A DNA stretch of 64,000 bases, taken from Algicoccus sp048820935. GTDB taxonomy: Bacteria; Pseudomonadota; Gammaproteobacteria; Burkholderiales; Burkholderiaceae_B. Shown here one piece after another: positions 1-9,478 of the stretch. Position 1 is the first letter of the stretch, and each line of letters begins with the position of its first letter. The notes beneath the pieces are model-generated. The model was not told where the DNA came from and made no database searches. It saw nothing but the letters and a program-made list of their open reading frames with translations. The stretch spans positions 15,478-79,477 of the forward strand of contig NZ_JBMERD010000014.1 of assembly GCF_048820935.1 (NCBI RefSeq), given 5' to 3'. A program made the translations under genes and the position numbers.

Positions 1-1452
1 CTAACCTATTGGCAATTACATGACTACGCACACGCAGTGGCAAACGTCTTATTTCGACAGCTTGAGCTTCGTGCGGGTGAAACGGTGGCCACTTTGCTAC
101 CCAATACGCCTGCCGCTGTCTGGGCTTCCTATGGGGTGCGTTTAGGGGGTGCGACCGAGGTTCCGGTCGGATATTCCAGTACGCTCGATGAAGTGATGTG
201 GTGCGCTCAACTTGCTGGATTTCGTTATGTGTTGACGGCAGCAGACCGTATGTCAGCTCTTCGAGACGCGGGCCTGGAGCCGATCGATATTCAAACGATC
301 GAGTTGGATCAGAACACTAGTGTGGGTTTTGAGGCTGTGCCTGGGCATTTGCCTGGGCGCATCATTTTTACCTCAGGAACCACGGGTCGCCCAAAAGGTA
401 TGGTGTATAGCCACGCAAAACGCTGGACGGGTGAGCAATTGCTCAAGGCCACGTTTCCATTTGTGCCAAAGCCGGGCGATCGAATTATTTTGATGACACC
501 GTTTGTTCACGGCTCGTCTTTACTGACCTATGCTTGGTGTGATTACGGGGCACAGGTCGTGCTTTTAAATGGTGTGGATGAGGTGGCTTTACGTGCGCTG
601 CTACCCGATCCCACGGTGAAAGCTGTTTTTGCCCCGCCGACCGTGTTAGTCAAACTGACGGATCTGTTTCAAGGGCAACGGTTTGATCATGTGCAGTGTG
701 TGTTTACTGGGACGCAGCCATTAACCCCAGCGATTTACCAGCGTGCACAGGCGATGTTTGGTCCGGTTGTGCGTATCACTTATGGCAAATCGGAGTGTGT
801 GAACCCTATTACAGTTCTGACACCGCAGCAGACACAGGCTTATTATCAGCAACAGAATCTGGCCAGTGGCGCTTGTGTTGGATTTGCTGCGCCGGGTGTT
901 GAACTTCGGATTGATAATCCTGATCCAGACAACGATCAAGGTGCCGATGGTGAAATCTGGCTCAGAGCTCGACAGATGTCGGATGGTGCGTTGACCGCTG
1001 ATGGGTTCAAGGCGCATGGACCGGATGGTTGGCACCAGACAGGGGATCTCGGCTATCTGGACGACGAAGGCCGTCTGGTGTTAACAGGGCGAGTGGCTGA
1101 TGTGATTAAGACCGGTGGTTACCGCGTCAATCCTGATGAAATTGAAGCTTTACTTACAGGGTGGCCTGATGCCATGCAGGTCAGTGTCTTGTCACTGCCA
1201 TCGGACTACTGGGGTGAGATCATTATTGCTGCGGCGGAGAATCCGGTTTCGGATTGGACCGAACAAGCACGTGATCGGGTCGCATCGTTGTCGCGGTATA
1301 AACATCCGCGCTTGTACGTACAGCTCCCAAAGCTGCCACGCAATCCGCAAGGTAAAGTCAATCGTCGGATCGTGCGCGAGCATGTGCTCGCACATTATCA
1401 ACTTGTGGATGGACCGTACCCGTCACTTGAACCCCTCATGTTATCTATTTAG
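1..1452 (+). CDS. AMP-dependent acyl-CoA synthetase/ligase, 5' end outside window
   Basis: Adenylate-forming enzyme that would activate a carboxylic acid as acyl-AMP and then acyl-CoA. The reading frame is open to base 1 and begins with TYWQLHDYAHAVAN, an N-terminal motif of this family, so the true start lies upstream of the window. The GTG at base 37 is internal. Visible motifs in order are the P-loop FTSGTTGRPKG, YGKSE, WHQTGDLGYLDDEGRL, the hinge GRVADVIKTGGYRVNPDEIE and the C-terminal catalytic lysine in NPQGKVNRR. The substrate cannot be deduced. Its last four bases overlap the convergent alcohol dehydrogenase gene. Family assignment is firm; the role is open. Confidence 0.9.
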   Translation, partial: LTYWQLHDYAHAVANVLFRQLELRAGETVATLLPNTPAAVWASYGVRLGGATEVPVGYSSTLDEVMWCAQLAGFRYVLTAADRMSALRDAGLEPIDIQTIELDQNTSVGFEAVPGHLPGRIIFTSGTTGRPKGMVYSHAKRWTGEQLLKATFPFVPKPGDRIILMTPFVHGSSLLTYAWCDYGAQVVLLNGVDEVALRALLPDPTVKAVFAPPTVLVKLTDLFQGQRFDHVQCVFTGTQPLTPAIYQRAQAMFGPVVRITYGKSECVNPITVLTPQQTQAYYQQQNLASGACVGFAAPGVELRIDNPDPDNDQGADGEIWLRARQMSDGALTADGFKAHGPDGWHQTGDLGYLDDEGRLVLTGRVADVIKTGGYRVNPDEIEALLTGWPDAMQVSVLSLPSDYWGEIIIAAAENPVSDWTEQARDRVASLSRYKHPRLYVQLPKLPRNPQGKVNRRIVREHVLAHYQLVDGPYPSLEPLMLSI

Positions 1453-2600
1453 TAAGCGTCGTGTAAGAGCGCCAGAAAATCTGCCTCAGTTGTCGTGCGA
1501 GGATTCCAACGGTTGTAGCCAGCTGCTAAACAGTCTTTTGCGATTTGCGCAAAATCGTCTGTGTTTGCACCCACGGCTCGTAGTCCTTCTGGAATACCGA
1601 CCTCAAGACAGAGACGCTCAATGGCTTGCAAAGCTTGTGTGACACCTTGTTCTTCTGGTGTGTCTGGGGTGCAGACCCTCATGGCTTGTGCCACACGGGC
1701 ATAACGTGGTGCAACTGCAGCCGCATTAAAACGCGCAACGACTGGCAGACATAACGCATTGGATAGACCATGAGAAAGACCATACTTTGCGCCGACAAAC
1801 CGAGCCATACAATGGACATTGCCTAAACCTGTTTGACCAAATGTCATACCCGCCAAAGTTGAGCCGACCAAAGTTTGCAGAGCGGCGTTTGCGTTGTGTC
1901 GATCGTGAACATAAAGTGGCAGACTGGCAGAAATCATCTCAATGGCCTGAAGATTCAAAGCATCGGTGATGGCATTGGATTGACGTGAGGTGTAAGACTC
2001 CAGCGCATGCACAAAAGCATCGATGCCGGCATGTGCTGCAACATGTGCAGGAACGGTTGCCAACCCTTGCGGATCCAAAATGGCGTGGCGTGCGGGATTC
2101 ATACGGGCATGCCGGATAGACATTTTTCGGCCAGAAGCTTTGTCTGTAATGACACAAGAACCTGAGACCTCTGAGCCGGTGCCAGCCGTAGTGGGGACGG
2201 CAATGAGTGGTAAGGGTGCCTGTGTATAACGATCAATACCTTCGTAATCTTGGATCTTGCCGCCGTTGGTGACGAGAATGCCAATGGCTTTGGCAATGTC
2301 GATCGCACTGCCCCCACCGATGGCCACGATTGTGTCTACGTGGTGGCTGTGGGCGATTTCAAAGCCGGCCAGTACCAAGTCGTCACCGGGATCGGGTTCG
2401 ACGTGGTCATAAGTTTGTACTGAGACGCCACTTTGGCCTAAAAGCGTTTGTGCCTGTTGACCAAATGGTGTTTTTAGAACCGCTGCGTCAATCACCAGCA
2501 GAACAGATTTAGACTGTAAGCGCTGCATCAGTTCAGGCAGTTTTTGTAAAGCGCCATTACCGGGGTGAATTTCAGTGGGGCAGAAAAAACTTGGCATCAT
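1449..2600 (-). CDS. Iron-containing alcohol dehydrogenase
   Basis: Group III metal-dependent NAD(P) alcohol dehydrogenase of 383 residues, the usual family length. The cofactor loop GGGSAIDIAKA and the signature PTTAGTGSEVS are present. The metal ligands expected for the family are visible as D and H in GIDAFVHALESY and the two later histidines in GNVHCMARF and YGLSHGLSNA. It converges on the acyl-CoA ligase and is divergent from the enolase-superfamily gene across a 438-bp control region. The substrate may be a small hydroxy acid or alcohol, but nothing in the sequence decides this. Confidence 0.9.
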   Translation of the reverse strand: MMPSFFCPTEIHPGNGALQKLPELMQRLQSKSVLLVIDAAVLKTPFGQQAQTLLGQSGVSVQTYDHVEPDPGDDLVLAGFEIAHSHHVDTIVAIGGGSAIDIAKAIGILVTNGGKIQDYEGIDRYTQAPLPLIAVPTTAGTGSEVSGSCVITDKASGRKMSIRHARMNPARHAILDPQGLATVPAHVAAHAGIDAFVHALESYTSRQSNAITDALNLQAIEMISASLPLYVHDRHNANAALQTLVGSTLAGMTFGQTGLGNVHCMARFVGAKYGLSHGLSNALCLPVVARFNAAAVAPRYARVAQAMRVCTPDTPEEQGVTQALQAIERLCLEVGIPEGLRAVGANTDDFAQIAKDCLAAGYNRWNPRTTTEADFLALLHDAY

Positions 2601-3038
2601 AATCTTTCACAGTCCTAGTCAATAAAACACGATGTGACACAAGTGTGTACGGATCATTAAACTGTGCCATAAAGCCTAGGATAGAAACCAAGGCATCAAA
2701 AACTGCTGAAAAATATCTGTGAATGGGCGATCAAGTAGGCGCTTGATGGTGGCGCAAACACCCTAATCAAGCATTTTTGCAATTGGATCGATAAGGCCTG
2801 ACAAAGTGGATTGGCGTGTGTAATGAGGTTAACTTTTTATAAATCAAAAAGTTAAGTTGTTCTGATTGATGGTTTTTGCACAAAGTATCACTTCCTCACA
2901 CTAGGACTAATGCTAGGTGTCAGAAGTGCGCCGCTTGCGTAGAGTTCGTGAGATAACGTGCGTGAAGGTTCACCGTCAATCGTTTCTTATTTCCCGCTTC
3001 TTACTTCGTGTTTCGATGATTGCCAAAGGATTGCTTCA
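2601..3038. promoter_or_regulatory. Divergent control region with two inverted repeats
   Basis: This 438-bp stretch without a gene separates two divergently read genes, so it must hold both promoters. It contains a perfect inverted repeat with 10-bp arms, TTAACTTTTT at 2829-2838 and AAAAAGTTAA at 2846-2855, and a second one with 6-bp arms, ATCAAG at 2730-2735 and CTTGAT at 2742-2747. Either could be an operator. No regulator gene is adjacent. The reading as a control region is inference from gene layout and symmetry. Confidence 0.5.
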
Positions 3039-4256
3039 ATGAATAAAAAAGCCATTATCAAAGATGTTCAGACCTTGAGTTGCAGCAATTCATGGCGCAA
3101 TTACTACTTTCTGAAGATCGAAACCGAATGCGGCATTGTGGGTTGGAGCGAGTTTGATCAGAACTTCGGTTCTCCAGGGGTTGAAGCGGCTATTAACCAA
3201 TTGGTTCACCGTTTGATCGGTCAAGATGCCATGCTGCATGAGTTCATTCATGCCGATTTGCGCAATGTCACCCGACCCGGTTCAGGCGGTGTAGTGGGCC
3301 AGGCCTTGGGTGCCATTGAAAACGCGTTGCTGGACATTAAAGCAAAAAAGCTCGATGTGCCTTGCTATCAATTATTAGGTGGAAAAATTCGTGATCGCGT
3401 GCGGGTGTATTGGTCGCACTGCGTCTCCTACCGGGCGCGCGTCGATCACTTTACGCCACCCATTCATGACATCAAAGGTGTTGAGCAAATTGCCAGAGAC
3501 GCGCGCGACTGGGGATACACGGGTTTAAAGACCAACATTTTTCAGTATGACGAGCAAGATCGAATCTCTAATTGGGCACCCGGTTTTGGGCGTCAGTTCG
3601 ACCCAGGTCGCAGTGTCGAGAAAAGTGTGCGCAAGAATCTCAAACGTCATCTAGAAGTGATGCGTGAGCATGCGGGGCCTGACATGGATATTTTGGTGGA
3701 CCTGAACTTCAATGCTCGAACTGAAGGCTATCTGGAGATTGTGCGTGAGCTCAATGATTTGGATCTCTTTTGGATTGAACTCGATATGTTGGATCCAAAG
3801 GGTTTGGCAATGATTCGTCAACACAGTAAGAATCCGATTGCTAGCCTTGAAACACTGATTGGTTTGCAACAGTTCTTACCCTACCTTGAAAACCGCAGCG
3901 TTGATGTGGCGATTGTCGACACGCCTTGGAATGGTGTGTGGCAGTCCATGAAAATCGCTGCGGCTTGTGATGCCTACGAAACCAACGTCGCTTGTCACAA
4001 CTTCTATGGCCATCTGTGCACCATGATGAACGCACACTTTTGTGCAGCGGTTCCGAACCTGCGCATCATGGAAATCGATATTGATCGAATTCCCTGGGAT
4101 GAGAAAATCTTTACTCACGTGCCTGAGATTGTGGATGGTTATCTGACGATTCCTGATCGTCCGGGTTGGGGAACAGAGCCAATTGAAGAAGCATTGCGCG
4201 ATTATCCACCTGTGCAGCAAGGCTTTTTGCATACTGCACTGCCTAAATTGAATTGA
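3039..4256 (+). CDS. Enolase-superfamily (mandelate racemase/muconate lactonizing) enzyme
   Basis: 405-residue acid-sugar dehydratase or racemase-like enzyme. I chose the ATG at 3039 because AAAGGA lies about nine bases before it and MNKKAIIKDVQTL begins like the family N-terminal capping domain. An upstream in-frame ATG at 2958 would add 27 unlikely residues. The barrel carries the ordered metal ligands D in DILVDLNFN, E in FWIELDML and E in SLETLIG, followed by a likely catalytic H in VACHNFYGH. These enzymes abstract the proton alpha to a carboxylate. The exact substrate is unknown. Confidence 0.88.
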   Translation: MNKKAIIKDVQTLSCSNSWRNYYFLKIETECGIVGWSEFDQNFGSPGVEAAINQLVHRLIGQDAMLHEFIHADLRNVTRPGSGGVVGQALGAIENALLDIKAKKLDVPCYQLLGGKIRDRVRVYWSHCVSYRARVDHFTPPIHDIKGVEQIARDARDWGYTGLKTNIFQYDEQDRISNWAPGFGRQFDPGRSVEKSVRKNLKRHLEVMREHAGPDMDILVDLNFNARTEGYLEIVRELNDLDLFWIELDMLDPKGLAMIRQHSKNPIASLETLIGLQQFLPYLENRSVDVAIVDTPWNGVWQSMKIAAACDAYETNVACHNFYGHLCTMMNAHFCAAVPNLRIMEIDIDRIPWDEKIFTHVPEIVDGYLTIPDRPGWGTEPIEEALRDYPPVQQGFLHTALPKLN

Positions 4257-4334
4257 GCGAATTGCTCGCGCAATCACGTTCATTGATGTGTGGATCAAGC
4301 AAGCTAGTTAAGCGGCGAGTTGTTCACTTTGTGA

Positions 4335-4967
4335 TCACTCGCGCACGGCTGCGAGTAAACCCAAACCTGCACCACCCAGTAAGACTGCGCAGACTCGGTT
4401 AAAGAGGCGTTTGCGCCCGGGTTGTGCGAACCACTTGCCCAGATAGGCGCCCATGTAGGCATAGGCACCGATCGCTACCCATTCCAAGAGCAAAAATAAC
4501 AAACCCAGAATAAAAAACTGAAAGGCAACGGGTTGCTGGGTATTGATGAATTGTGGCAAAAACGCGGTGAAGATGAGAATCGCTTTGGGGTTGCCGGCGG
4601 CAATCCAGAATTCCTGTCGGATCATGCGCCATAGATTGTGTGTGGGCATGGTTTCTGCGTTTAATCCCTGCGGTGCAAAAAACACCGGTGCATTCCAAAG
4701 TTGCCAAGCCAATACAAACAGATAGATAGCACCCGCAATCTTAATGGCGGTGAACGCAAAAGCGGCGGTATGGAGAATCACCGCCAATCCTGATGCGGCA
4801 ATGGCGATCATGATCGCAAAAGCCACAATGCGTCCGACGCCTGCTCGACAGGCCGGTCCAAAGCCAAATCGACTGGCATTGGACACAGACAGTAAATTAT
4901 TCGGACCTGGTGCCATGTTGAGTGCGAAGCAAGCAGGCACGTAGAGCAACAAGATTTCGGGGGTCAT
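4335..4967 (-). CDS. LysE/RhtB family exporter
   Basis: 210-residue inner-membrane protein of the LysE amino-acid exporter superfamily. The N-terminus holds the family signature ALNMAPGPNNLLSVSNASRFG, and about six hydrophobic segments follow. Members export amino acids or related small molecules by proton antiport. It reads towards the enolase-superfamily gene, so the two converge. The exported compound is unknown. Confidence 0.88.
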   Translation of the reverse strand: MTPEILLLYVPACFALNMAPGPNNLLSVSNASRFGFGPACRAGVGRIVAFAIMIAIAASGLAVILHTAAFAFTAIKIAGAIYLFVLAWQLWNAPVFFAPQGLNAETMPTHNLWRMIRQEFWIAAGNPKAILIFTAFLPQFINTQQPVAFQFFILGLLFLLLEWVAIGAYAYMGAYLGKWFAQPGRKRLFNRVCAVLLGGAGLGLLAAVRE

Positions 4968-5063
4968 GAGATGTTTGATAAAAACAAAAAGACAGACAGC
5001 CTAAAACTGTCTGAATATACAAGTGCTTGTGTGGGTAACGGTTAAAGTAAAAATATGGTGCTT

Positions 5064-5363
5064 TTAATCTGGCAGCGCACCACCGGTATAGCCTACCAAA
5101 AATAAGCTAATAGCAAGGGCAACGACTAATAGCCAGACATAAGGGCTTTTAACTGAGCGCGTGACGCCGCTTGTGAATTGAGTCTTCAGATCCTGAGGCT
5201 CATCTTCTGCATGGTTGTAACCAGCAATCAGAAGCGTAATAGCGCCAAATAACGGTGAAAGCAGCATGGATACGATAAACCAACCGAGCGCGTTTCGCTT
5301 AAATTTGGACGCATAAAAAGCGACTAGCACAGAGAGTAGAATCCATAAGATGATCCATTCCAT
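5064..5363 (-). CDS. Small membrane protein, unknown function
   Basis: 99 residues with three hydrophobic segments (roughly residues 2-18, 26-46 and 76-95) separated by a short charged loop (HAEDEPQDLK). No family was recognised beyond small integral membrane protein. It is preceded on its strand by the ribosome-binding-like AGGAATCGCC and stands alone between the exporter and the broken TadG-like gene. Confidence 0.65.
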   Translation of the reverse strand: MEWIILWILLSVLVAFYASKFKRNALGWFIVSMLLSPLFGAITLLIAGYNHAEDEPQDLKTQFTSGVTRSVKSPYVWLLVVALAISLFLVGYTGGALPD

Positions 5364-5470
5364 GGCGATTCCTGTCCTGATTGATTTTGGATAAGCGTAT
5401 CAGTTTGGCGTGCAAACGAACAGTCTTAAAGATTGTCAGTCTTCAAATTTGTGGTTTTCTACTTAACTTT

Positions 5471-6823
5471 CTATTTAACCAAGCGCGATCGCCTGCGTCG
5501 CGTGGGGGTTGGATCCTCTCCACCACCGGGTCCAATTGAGCAAACGCTTTCCATGGAGGCTGGACGGATGAGTGTATTGCTTCCGTTGTTCGTGACGAGC
5601 GACATGTCTTTAGCAATGATGTTGCCTAAAACGAGTGTGGCACCGGGTGAGCCATTTTTGTTGATCCACACGTTCCCTTTGGGCGCATACGTTAATCCAT
5701 CCATCGAAACGATATTGCTGGCATGGCCCATGTTGATGCCGTTGAAATGAAGATTGCCTGTCGGTTGGTAAAACAAGATACCTTTCCAAGCTCCCTTGGT
5801 CGATGCTTGGGACACAACCCGGTTGTCAGGGGTTTCTTTATTTTCTTGCTCTCGCATATCAATACTGATTTGTGAGGCATTGGGTCCAAATAGAAACACC
5901 GCATTGGTTGCGTCGACCCCACCACGCACGCCTTGGACGCTGATGGATAAGCCACCTGTGATTTTGTAGACGTCTTCCATTCGATATTTGCACGTTGAGA
6001 TAATGCCTTGGTTCGCGTGATCCATTTTTCTGGCATCGATGTTGATCCAGCTATAAGTACCAGGTGGAATTTTGTGTGTCAGACCTGTGACGCAGTTCAA
6101 TAAAGTACTGTCAAACGATGGACAGGTGCGATAGTTACAGCTCGACGGAAAAGTGGGGATTTCGATGTCGTCGATGCAAGGATCTTCGATAGGTTGTGAA
6201 ATCTGTTTGGTGCTGTAGCCTGATGCAGGTTGAACTGATTGATTGGTTTGGGTGCGTGTAAAGATGTCACCATTCACCAAAATAGGGTATGAGTTGTCCC
6301 AATAGGCGTTTGCTGAGATGTTGGGGTTGCTCGATGAGTTGGAAATGACCTCACCATAAATATTGAATCCGGCCACATCATTGTGACGTGTGAAGTTAAT
6401 CCCAGCACCGTTACTTGCAAGTGCCATCAGCACGGGGTCTTCGGATGGCTTAGGTTATGTTTCTTCAGCCTGCCCGGCTAAAGCTGTTGCTGTTGTCGCG
6501 ACAGACAGTTTTGGCACACCGAATAATTGAATAAAGTAAGTGTCCCATTGTTTATGAACGTCAGCAATCGCGCATTCGGTGGGATATTTTTCTGAGCATA
6601 CATCCAGTTGCGTGATTCGTACTGTGACACCCTCCATGTCGTAAGGCGATTTCACCGCATCTAACCGTGGGTCGTTTTCTTCACAATCGAATTGTGCACA
6701 AGCCAAAGCGGATGCATCGGCCAAGCTTTGCATGCGGGCTTTTTGTAAATAAAAATTCCCAAAATCAATCGCCAGACCCGCAAATCCCAGCAGTGCCGTC
6801 AATAGGACAGCGACGATGATCAA
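5471..6823 (-). pseudogene. TadG-like pilus-assembly/surface protein gene split by an in-frame TAA
   Basis: Two open stretches in the same frame, 6823 down to 6455 and then on to 5471, are separated by one TAA at 6455-6457. The first part holds a TadE/TadG-type N-terminal anchor (IIVAVLLTALLGFAGLAIDFGN, LQKARMQSLADASALA). The second continues with ED-PVLMALASNGAGI and a long domain ending in KGILFYQPTGNLHFNG and LTYAPKGNVWIN, as in TadG-related proteins. Codons upstream of the TTG at 6821-6823 still spell KECGSILI, typical of the family, but no good start lies before the stop at 6869-6871. A nonsense mutation, perhaps with a damaged start, is the simplest reading. No other tad gene is nearby. 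Confidence 0.75.
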
Positions 6824-6987
6824 AATCGAACCGCATTCTTTGCTAACGGATTGTTGTGTGGGTTTTACTTACAAGATGAACACTTGCTTAAAGCGTTAAA
6901 GACGATCTGAACTGGCTATCCATTTCAATCCTAAGCTTAGCGCAAATGGTGTGGACTTAGAGCGTTTGTTGACTCGCGATGATGGGT

Positions 6988-7037
6988 TTACCGATGGCCG
7001 TTGCCTCATGAAATAGAAAGGCTGTGGCCATCGGTAA
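6988..7037. terminator. Long stem-loop after the symporter small-partner gene
   Basis: A perfect 12-bp stem (TTACCGATGGCC at 6988-6999 with GGCCATCGGTAA at 7026-7037) encloses 26 bases. It lies 11 bp past the stop of the 43-residue gene on the minus strand. There is no T-run after the stem, so it may be a weak terminator or an RNA 3'-end stabiliser. Confidence 0.45.
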
Positions 7038-7047
7038 TTTCAGAGAA

Positions 7048-7179
7048 TTACAACATCGATGTGCCGTCTTTGCGGGCCCGTCGAATATCTCGAATTAGTG
7101 AAACGACTAATAAAGTCAGAATGCCAGCCGAGATGACCGGCCAGACAAGAATATAGGCAACAATTTCGTTCACACTCAT
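7048..7179 (-). CDS. 43-residue membrane partner of a sodium:solute symporter
   Basis: Small protein MSVNEIVAYILVWPVISAGI followed by a second hydrophobic stretch and the basic tail RDIRRARKDG. It starts 24 bp after the symporter stop, on the same strand, with AAAGGA about ten bases before its ATG. One membrane helix carrying the motif YILVWPV and a basic cytoplasmic end is the pattern of the small proteins annotated as putative transporter small subunits next to larger transporters. That makes it a probable accessory subunit; the pairing is inferred from context. Confidence 0.75.
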   Translation of the reverse strand: MSVNEIVAYILVWPVISAGILTLLVVSLIRDIRRARKDGTSML

Positions 7180-7203
7180 GATGATTTTCCTTTGGTTGTT
7201 TAA

Positions 7204-8844
7204 TTATTCAAACGCGGTCACACGTTTGGCCAACAGTTTGAAATCGAATTGGTGTTTGCTAAACGCACTCATGAGAATACAGACAGCCGTACTCACGCCA
7301 TACGAAGTGAGTGAGCCCAGTAAGACTGTGTAATCACGCAAGAACCCAACAAAGTATTGAGCCAGCAGTGCAAATGCGATCACAGCGACGGTAATGGCCA
7401 CAATGCGGGGGAAAAATGCAAAAGTCATCAGACCCAGAACCACTGCACCGCCCACCGCTGCGATGATTTCAAAAAACACGGCAATTGAGCCTGTCATTGG
7501 AATCAACTCAAAACGCACAACAGTAAATAAGGCCACTGCGCAAAGCACAGAGGTCGTAAAGGCTCGGTTGGTGACGCGCTCCCAGTAAAAACTTGAAATT
7601 ACTGGAAAGACAATGGCACCCCAAAGTGCACCCACAAAAACCAGCATGACCAGAATGTCTAGTCGCAGGCTGGCAAACACGACACCAAACATCGTGGCCA
7701 CAATCATAGTCATGCGACCCCACAGCAACATACGGTTGGGATCTGGGCGGCCCTTGGCAATGTTCTTACCATAAATGTCGGTCATGACAATGGCGGACAA
7801 CGCACAAAGATCGGCGTCTGCGGTTGAAGACAATGAGCCGATCACTAAAACAAAGAAAAGCACAATGCCAATTGGGGGCAGATAGGAGGACGCCATTTGC
7901 GGAATGATGTTGTTCAGATCACCATCGGCTGGCTGTAAGCCCGCAAAAATGGCGAGTAAACCCAGCATACCCAAGCCGATCACGACTGCACCGTAACCAA
8001 TTGTGGCTGTCAGAAAAGTGGGTTTAATTAGATCTTCTCGAACAGCAAACAGTCGCTGTGCAATGGTCTGGTTCCCAATGGCATAGGCCAATACCGCTAC
8101 AAAGTAGGGGGCACCTTGCTCAAGAATGGCCGTTTTTGAGAAAAAGTTGGCTTGTTCAGCACTCAGACGCCACATGTTGTCTGCAATGAAGTCCGTGCCA
8201 CCGGCGTTAAAGAAGATGAGTGGAATGATGACAACGGCTGCAAGAATCATTGCCACAAGCTGGGCAAAGTCAGTCATGACAGACGCTCTAAAACCTGACC
8301 ACAGCGTATAAGCGAGTACACCCAAGCCTGCAATCAAGACGCCTTGAATAAAGCTCAACGGACTCAGGATAGAAACCAGTGCACCAGCTGCCGTAAAGTT
8401 CACCATTAGGCTGATGCCACTACCGATGAGGTTAGAGATTGCCATAATCATCTGGCTAGAGCGACCATGGCGTGCCTGAATCACCTCGGCAAGCGTGCGC
8501 GCCTGTGGCGCAAGCTTACGAAATCGTCGCCCAAAAGGGTAGATGAAGAGAATCATCAGGGCGCCCCAGAAACCGTAGTGAATTGGGCCAGAGAGTCCGT
8601 ATTTAAATCCGGAGGTTGCGCTTGCATAAAACGATGCCGCCCAAATCCAAGTGGCGATCATACTGGCGGCTGACAGACCAAAGCCAACCTCACTGGTGGC
8701 AACCATATAGCCATCGACGTTTTCATGGCGACGACTGATCATTAGAGTGAGTAAAAAAGTTAGTGCATAAAAACCGACTAATAACAAAATAGTATTAAGC
8801 GAGCTTAATTGGTAGAAAACTGAATCGTTCATAAATATTGACAT
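7204..8844 (-). CDS. Sodium:solute symporter (SSS family)
   Basis: 546-residue inner-membrane symporter with about thirteen to fourteen hydrophobic segments. Family features include the early loop ENVDGYMVATSEVGFGLSAASMIATWIWAAS, SGFRASVMTDFAQ and GSLSSTADADLCALSAI (the Na2-site helix). Related proteins carry urea, sugars, amino acids or carboxylates with sodium. The substrate is not set by the sequence. The ATG at 8844 begins MSIFMNDS, and a second ATG lies four codons on. It forms an operon with the 43-residue gene. Confidence 0.9.
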   Translation of the reverse strand: MSIFMNDSVFYQLSSLNTILLLVGFYALTFLLTLMISRRHENVDGYMVATSEVGFGLSAASMIATWIWAASFYASATSGFKYGLSGPIHYGFWGALMILFIYPFGRRFRKLAPQARTLAEVIQARHGRSSQMIMAISNLIGSGISLMVNFTAAGALVSILSPLSFIQGVLIAGLGVLAYTLWSGFRASVMTDFAQLVAMILAAVVIIPLIFFNAGGTDFIADNMWRLSAEQANFFSKTAILEQGAPYFVAVLAYAIGNQTIAQRLFAVREDLIKPTFLTATIGYGAVVIGLGMLGLLAIFAGLQPADGDLNNIIPQMASSYLPPIGIVLFFVLVIGSLSSTADADLCALSAIVMTDIYGKNIAKGRPDPNRMLLWGRMTMIVATMFGVVFASLRLDILVMLVFVGALWGAIVFPVISSFYWERVTNRAFTTSVLCAVALFTVVRFELIPMTGSIAVFFEIIAAVGGAVVLGLMTFAFFPRIVAITVAVIAFALLAQYFVGFLRDYTVLLGSLTSYGVSTAVCILMSAFSKHQFDFKLLAKRVTAFE

Positions 8845-9260
8845 CCATTAGAGACGGCATCGATCGTGATGCAAACGTCACCCAGGCTTTAAACAGCCAG
8901 GCATGCTTGATTTCTTGTTTTCACGCAGCGGATGTGAAGGGACGGTGTCGTTCCAACCGGATAGAGCCAGTTGCGACAATCATCACAGATTAAGTGTTTG
9001 GGTTTTGTAACGTTTCCGTGGCCTGGTCATCAGGCCCGAAGCCACTGCTGAAAAGTGAGTTGCTGACTAAGTCAAACTGCTTCTAAATCGACAGGCGATT
9101 AGAAACACCTAAGCAGCAAAATGGATGTGGCGTGGAGGTGGGATGCGAAGAAAAACGGTTTTAACACTATGAATTTTGTATAAAGCTTTGATGGTTATTG
9201 TTGTTGGTTTTGTACCCATGTAATTAAGTGAATCCTTGATAAACAGACGATCCAATATAC

Positions 9261-9422
9261 ATGACAGATCGCTCAGCGTCCAATCGTGAGCGCCTACAAA
9301 CGATGTTTCGGTCAGGCTTTAGGATACGTAGCTTGCATCAAATCGGACAGTTTAATCATGCTGATTTGCGCCTTGGGTATGTTGTGCTAAACCGCCTTGA
9401 GAGAACCGAGGGAATGGATTAG
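9261..9422 (+). CDS. Possible 53-residue protein, unrecognised
   Basis: Within the 634-bp gap 8845-9478 the only plausible coding stretch is this 53-codon frame, starting MTDRSASNRERLQTMFRSGF and ending RLERTEGMD. It is basic, has no membrane segment and no clear ribosome site. It could be a remnant of a regulator or chance. The rest of the gap is taken to be promoter sequence for the symporter. Confidence 0.25.
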   Translation: MTDRSASNRERLQTMFRSGFRIRSLHQIGQFNHADLRLGYVVLNRLERTEGMD

Positions 9423-9430
9423 GACCGAGT

Positions 9431-9459
9431 CCTGATCTGACGGATGGCGTCAGATCAGG
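9431..9459. terminator. Perfect 11-bp stem-loop between convergent frames
   Basis: CCTGATCTGAC at 9431-9441 pairs exactly with GTCAGATCAGG at 9449-9459 around a seven-base loop, followed on the plus strand by TTTGGGTTTT. It lies 19 bp past the stop of the cyclase gene and nine bp past the small plus-strand frame, the place for a terminator. The T-run is imperfect, so efficiency is uncertain. Confidence 0.6.
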
Positions 9460-9478
9460 TTTGGGTTTTGAAGGTGCC

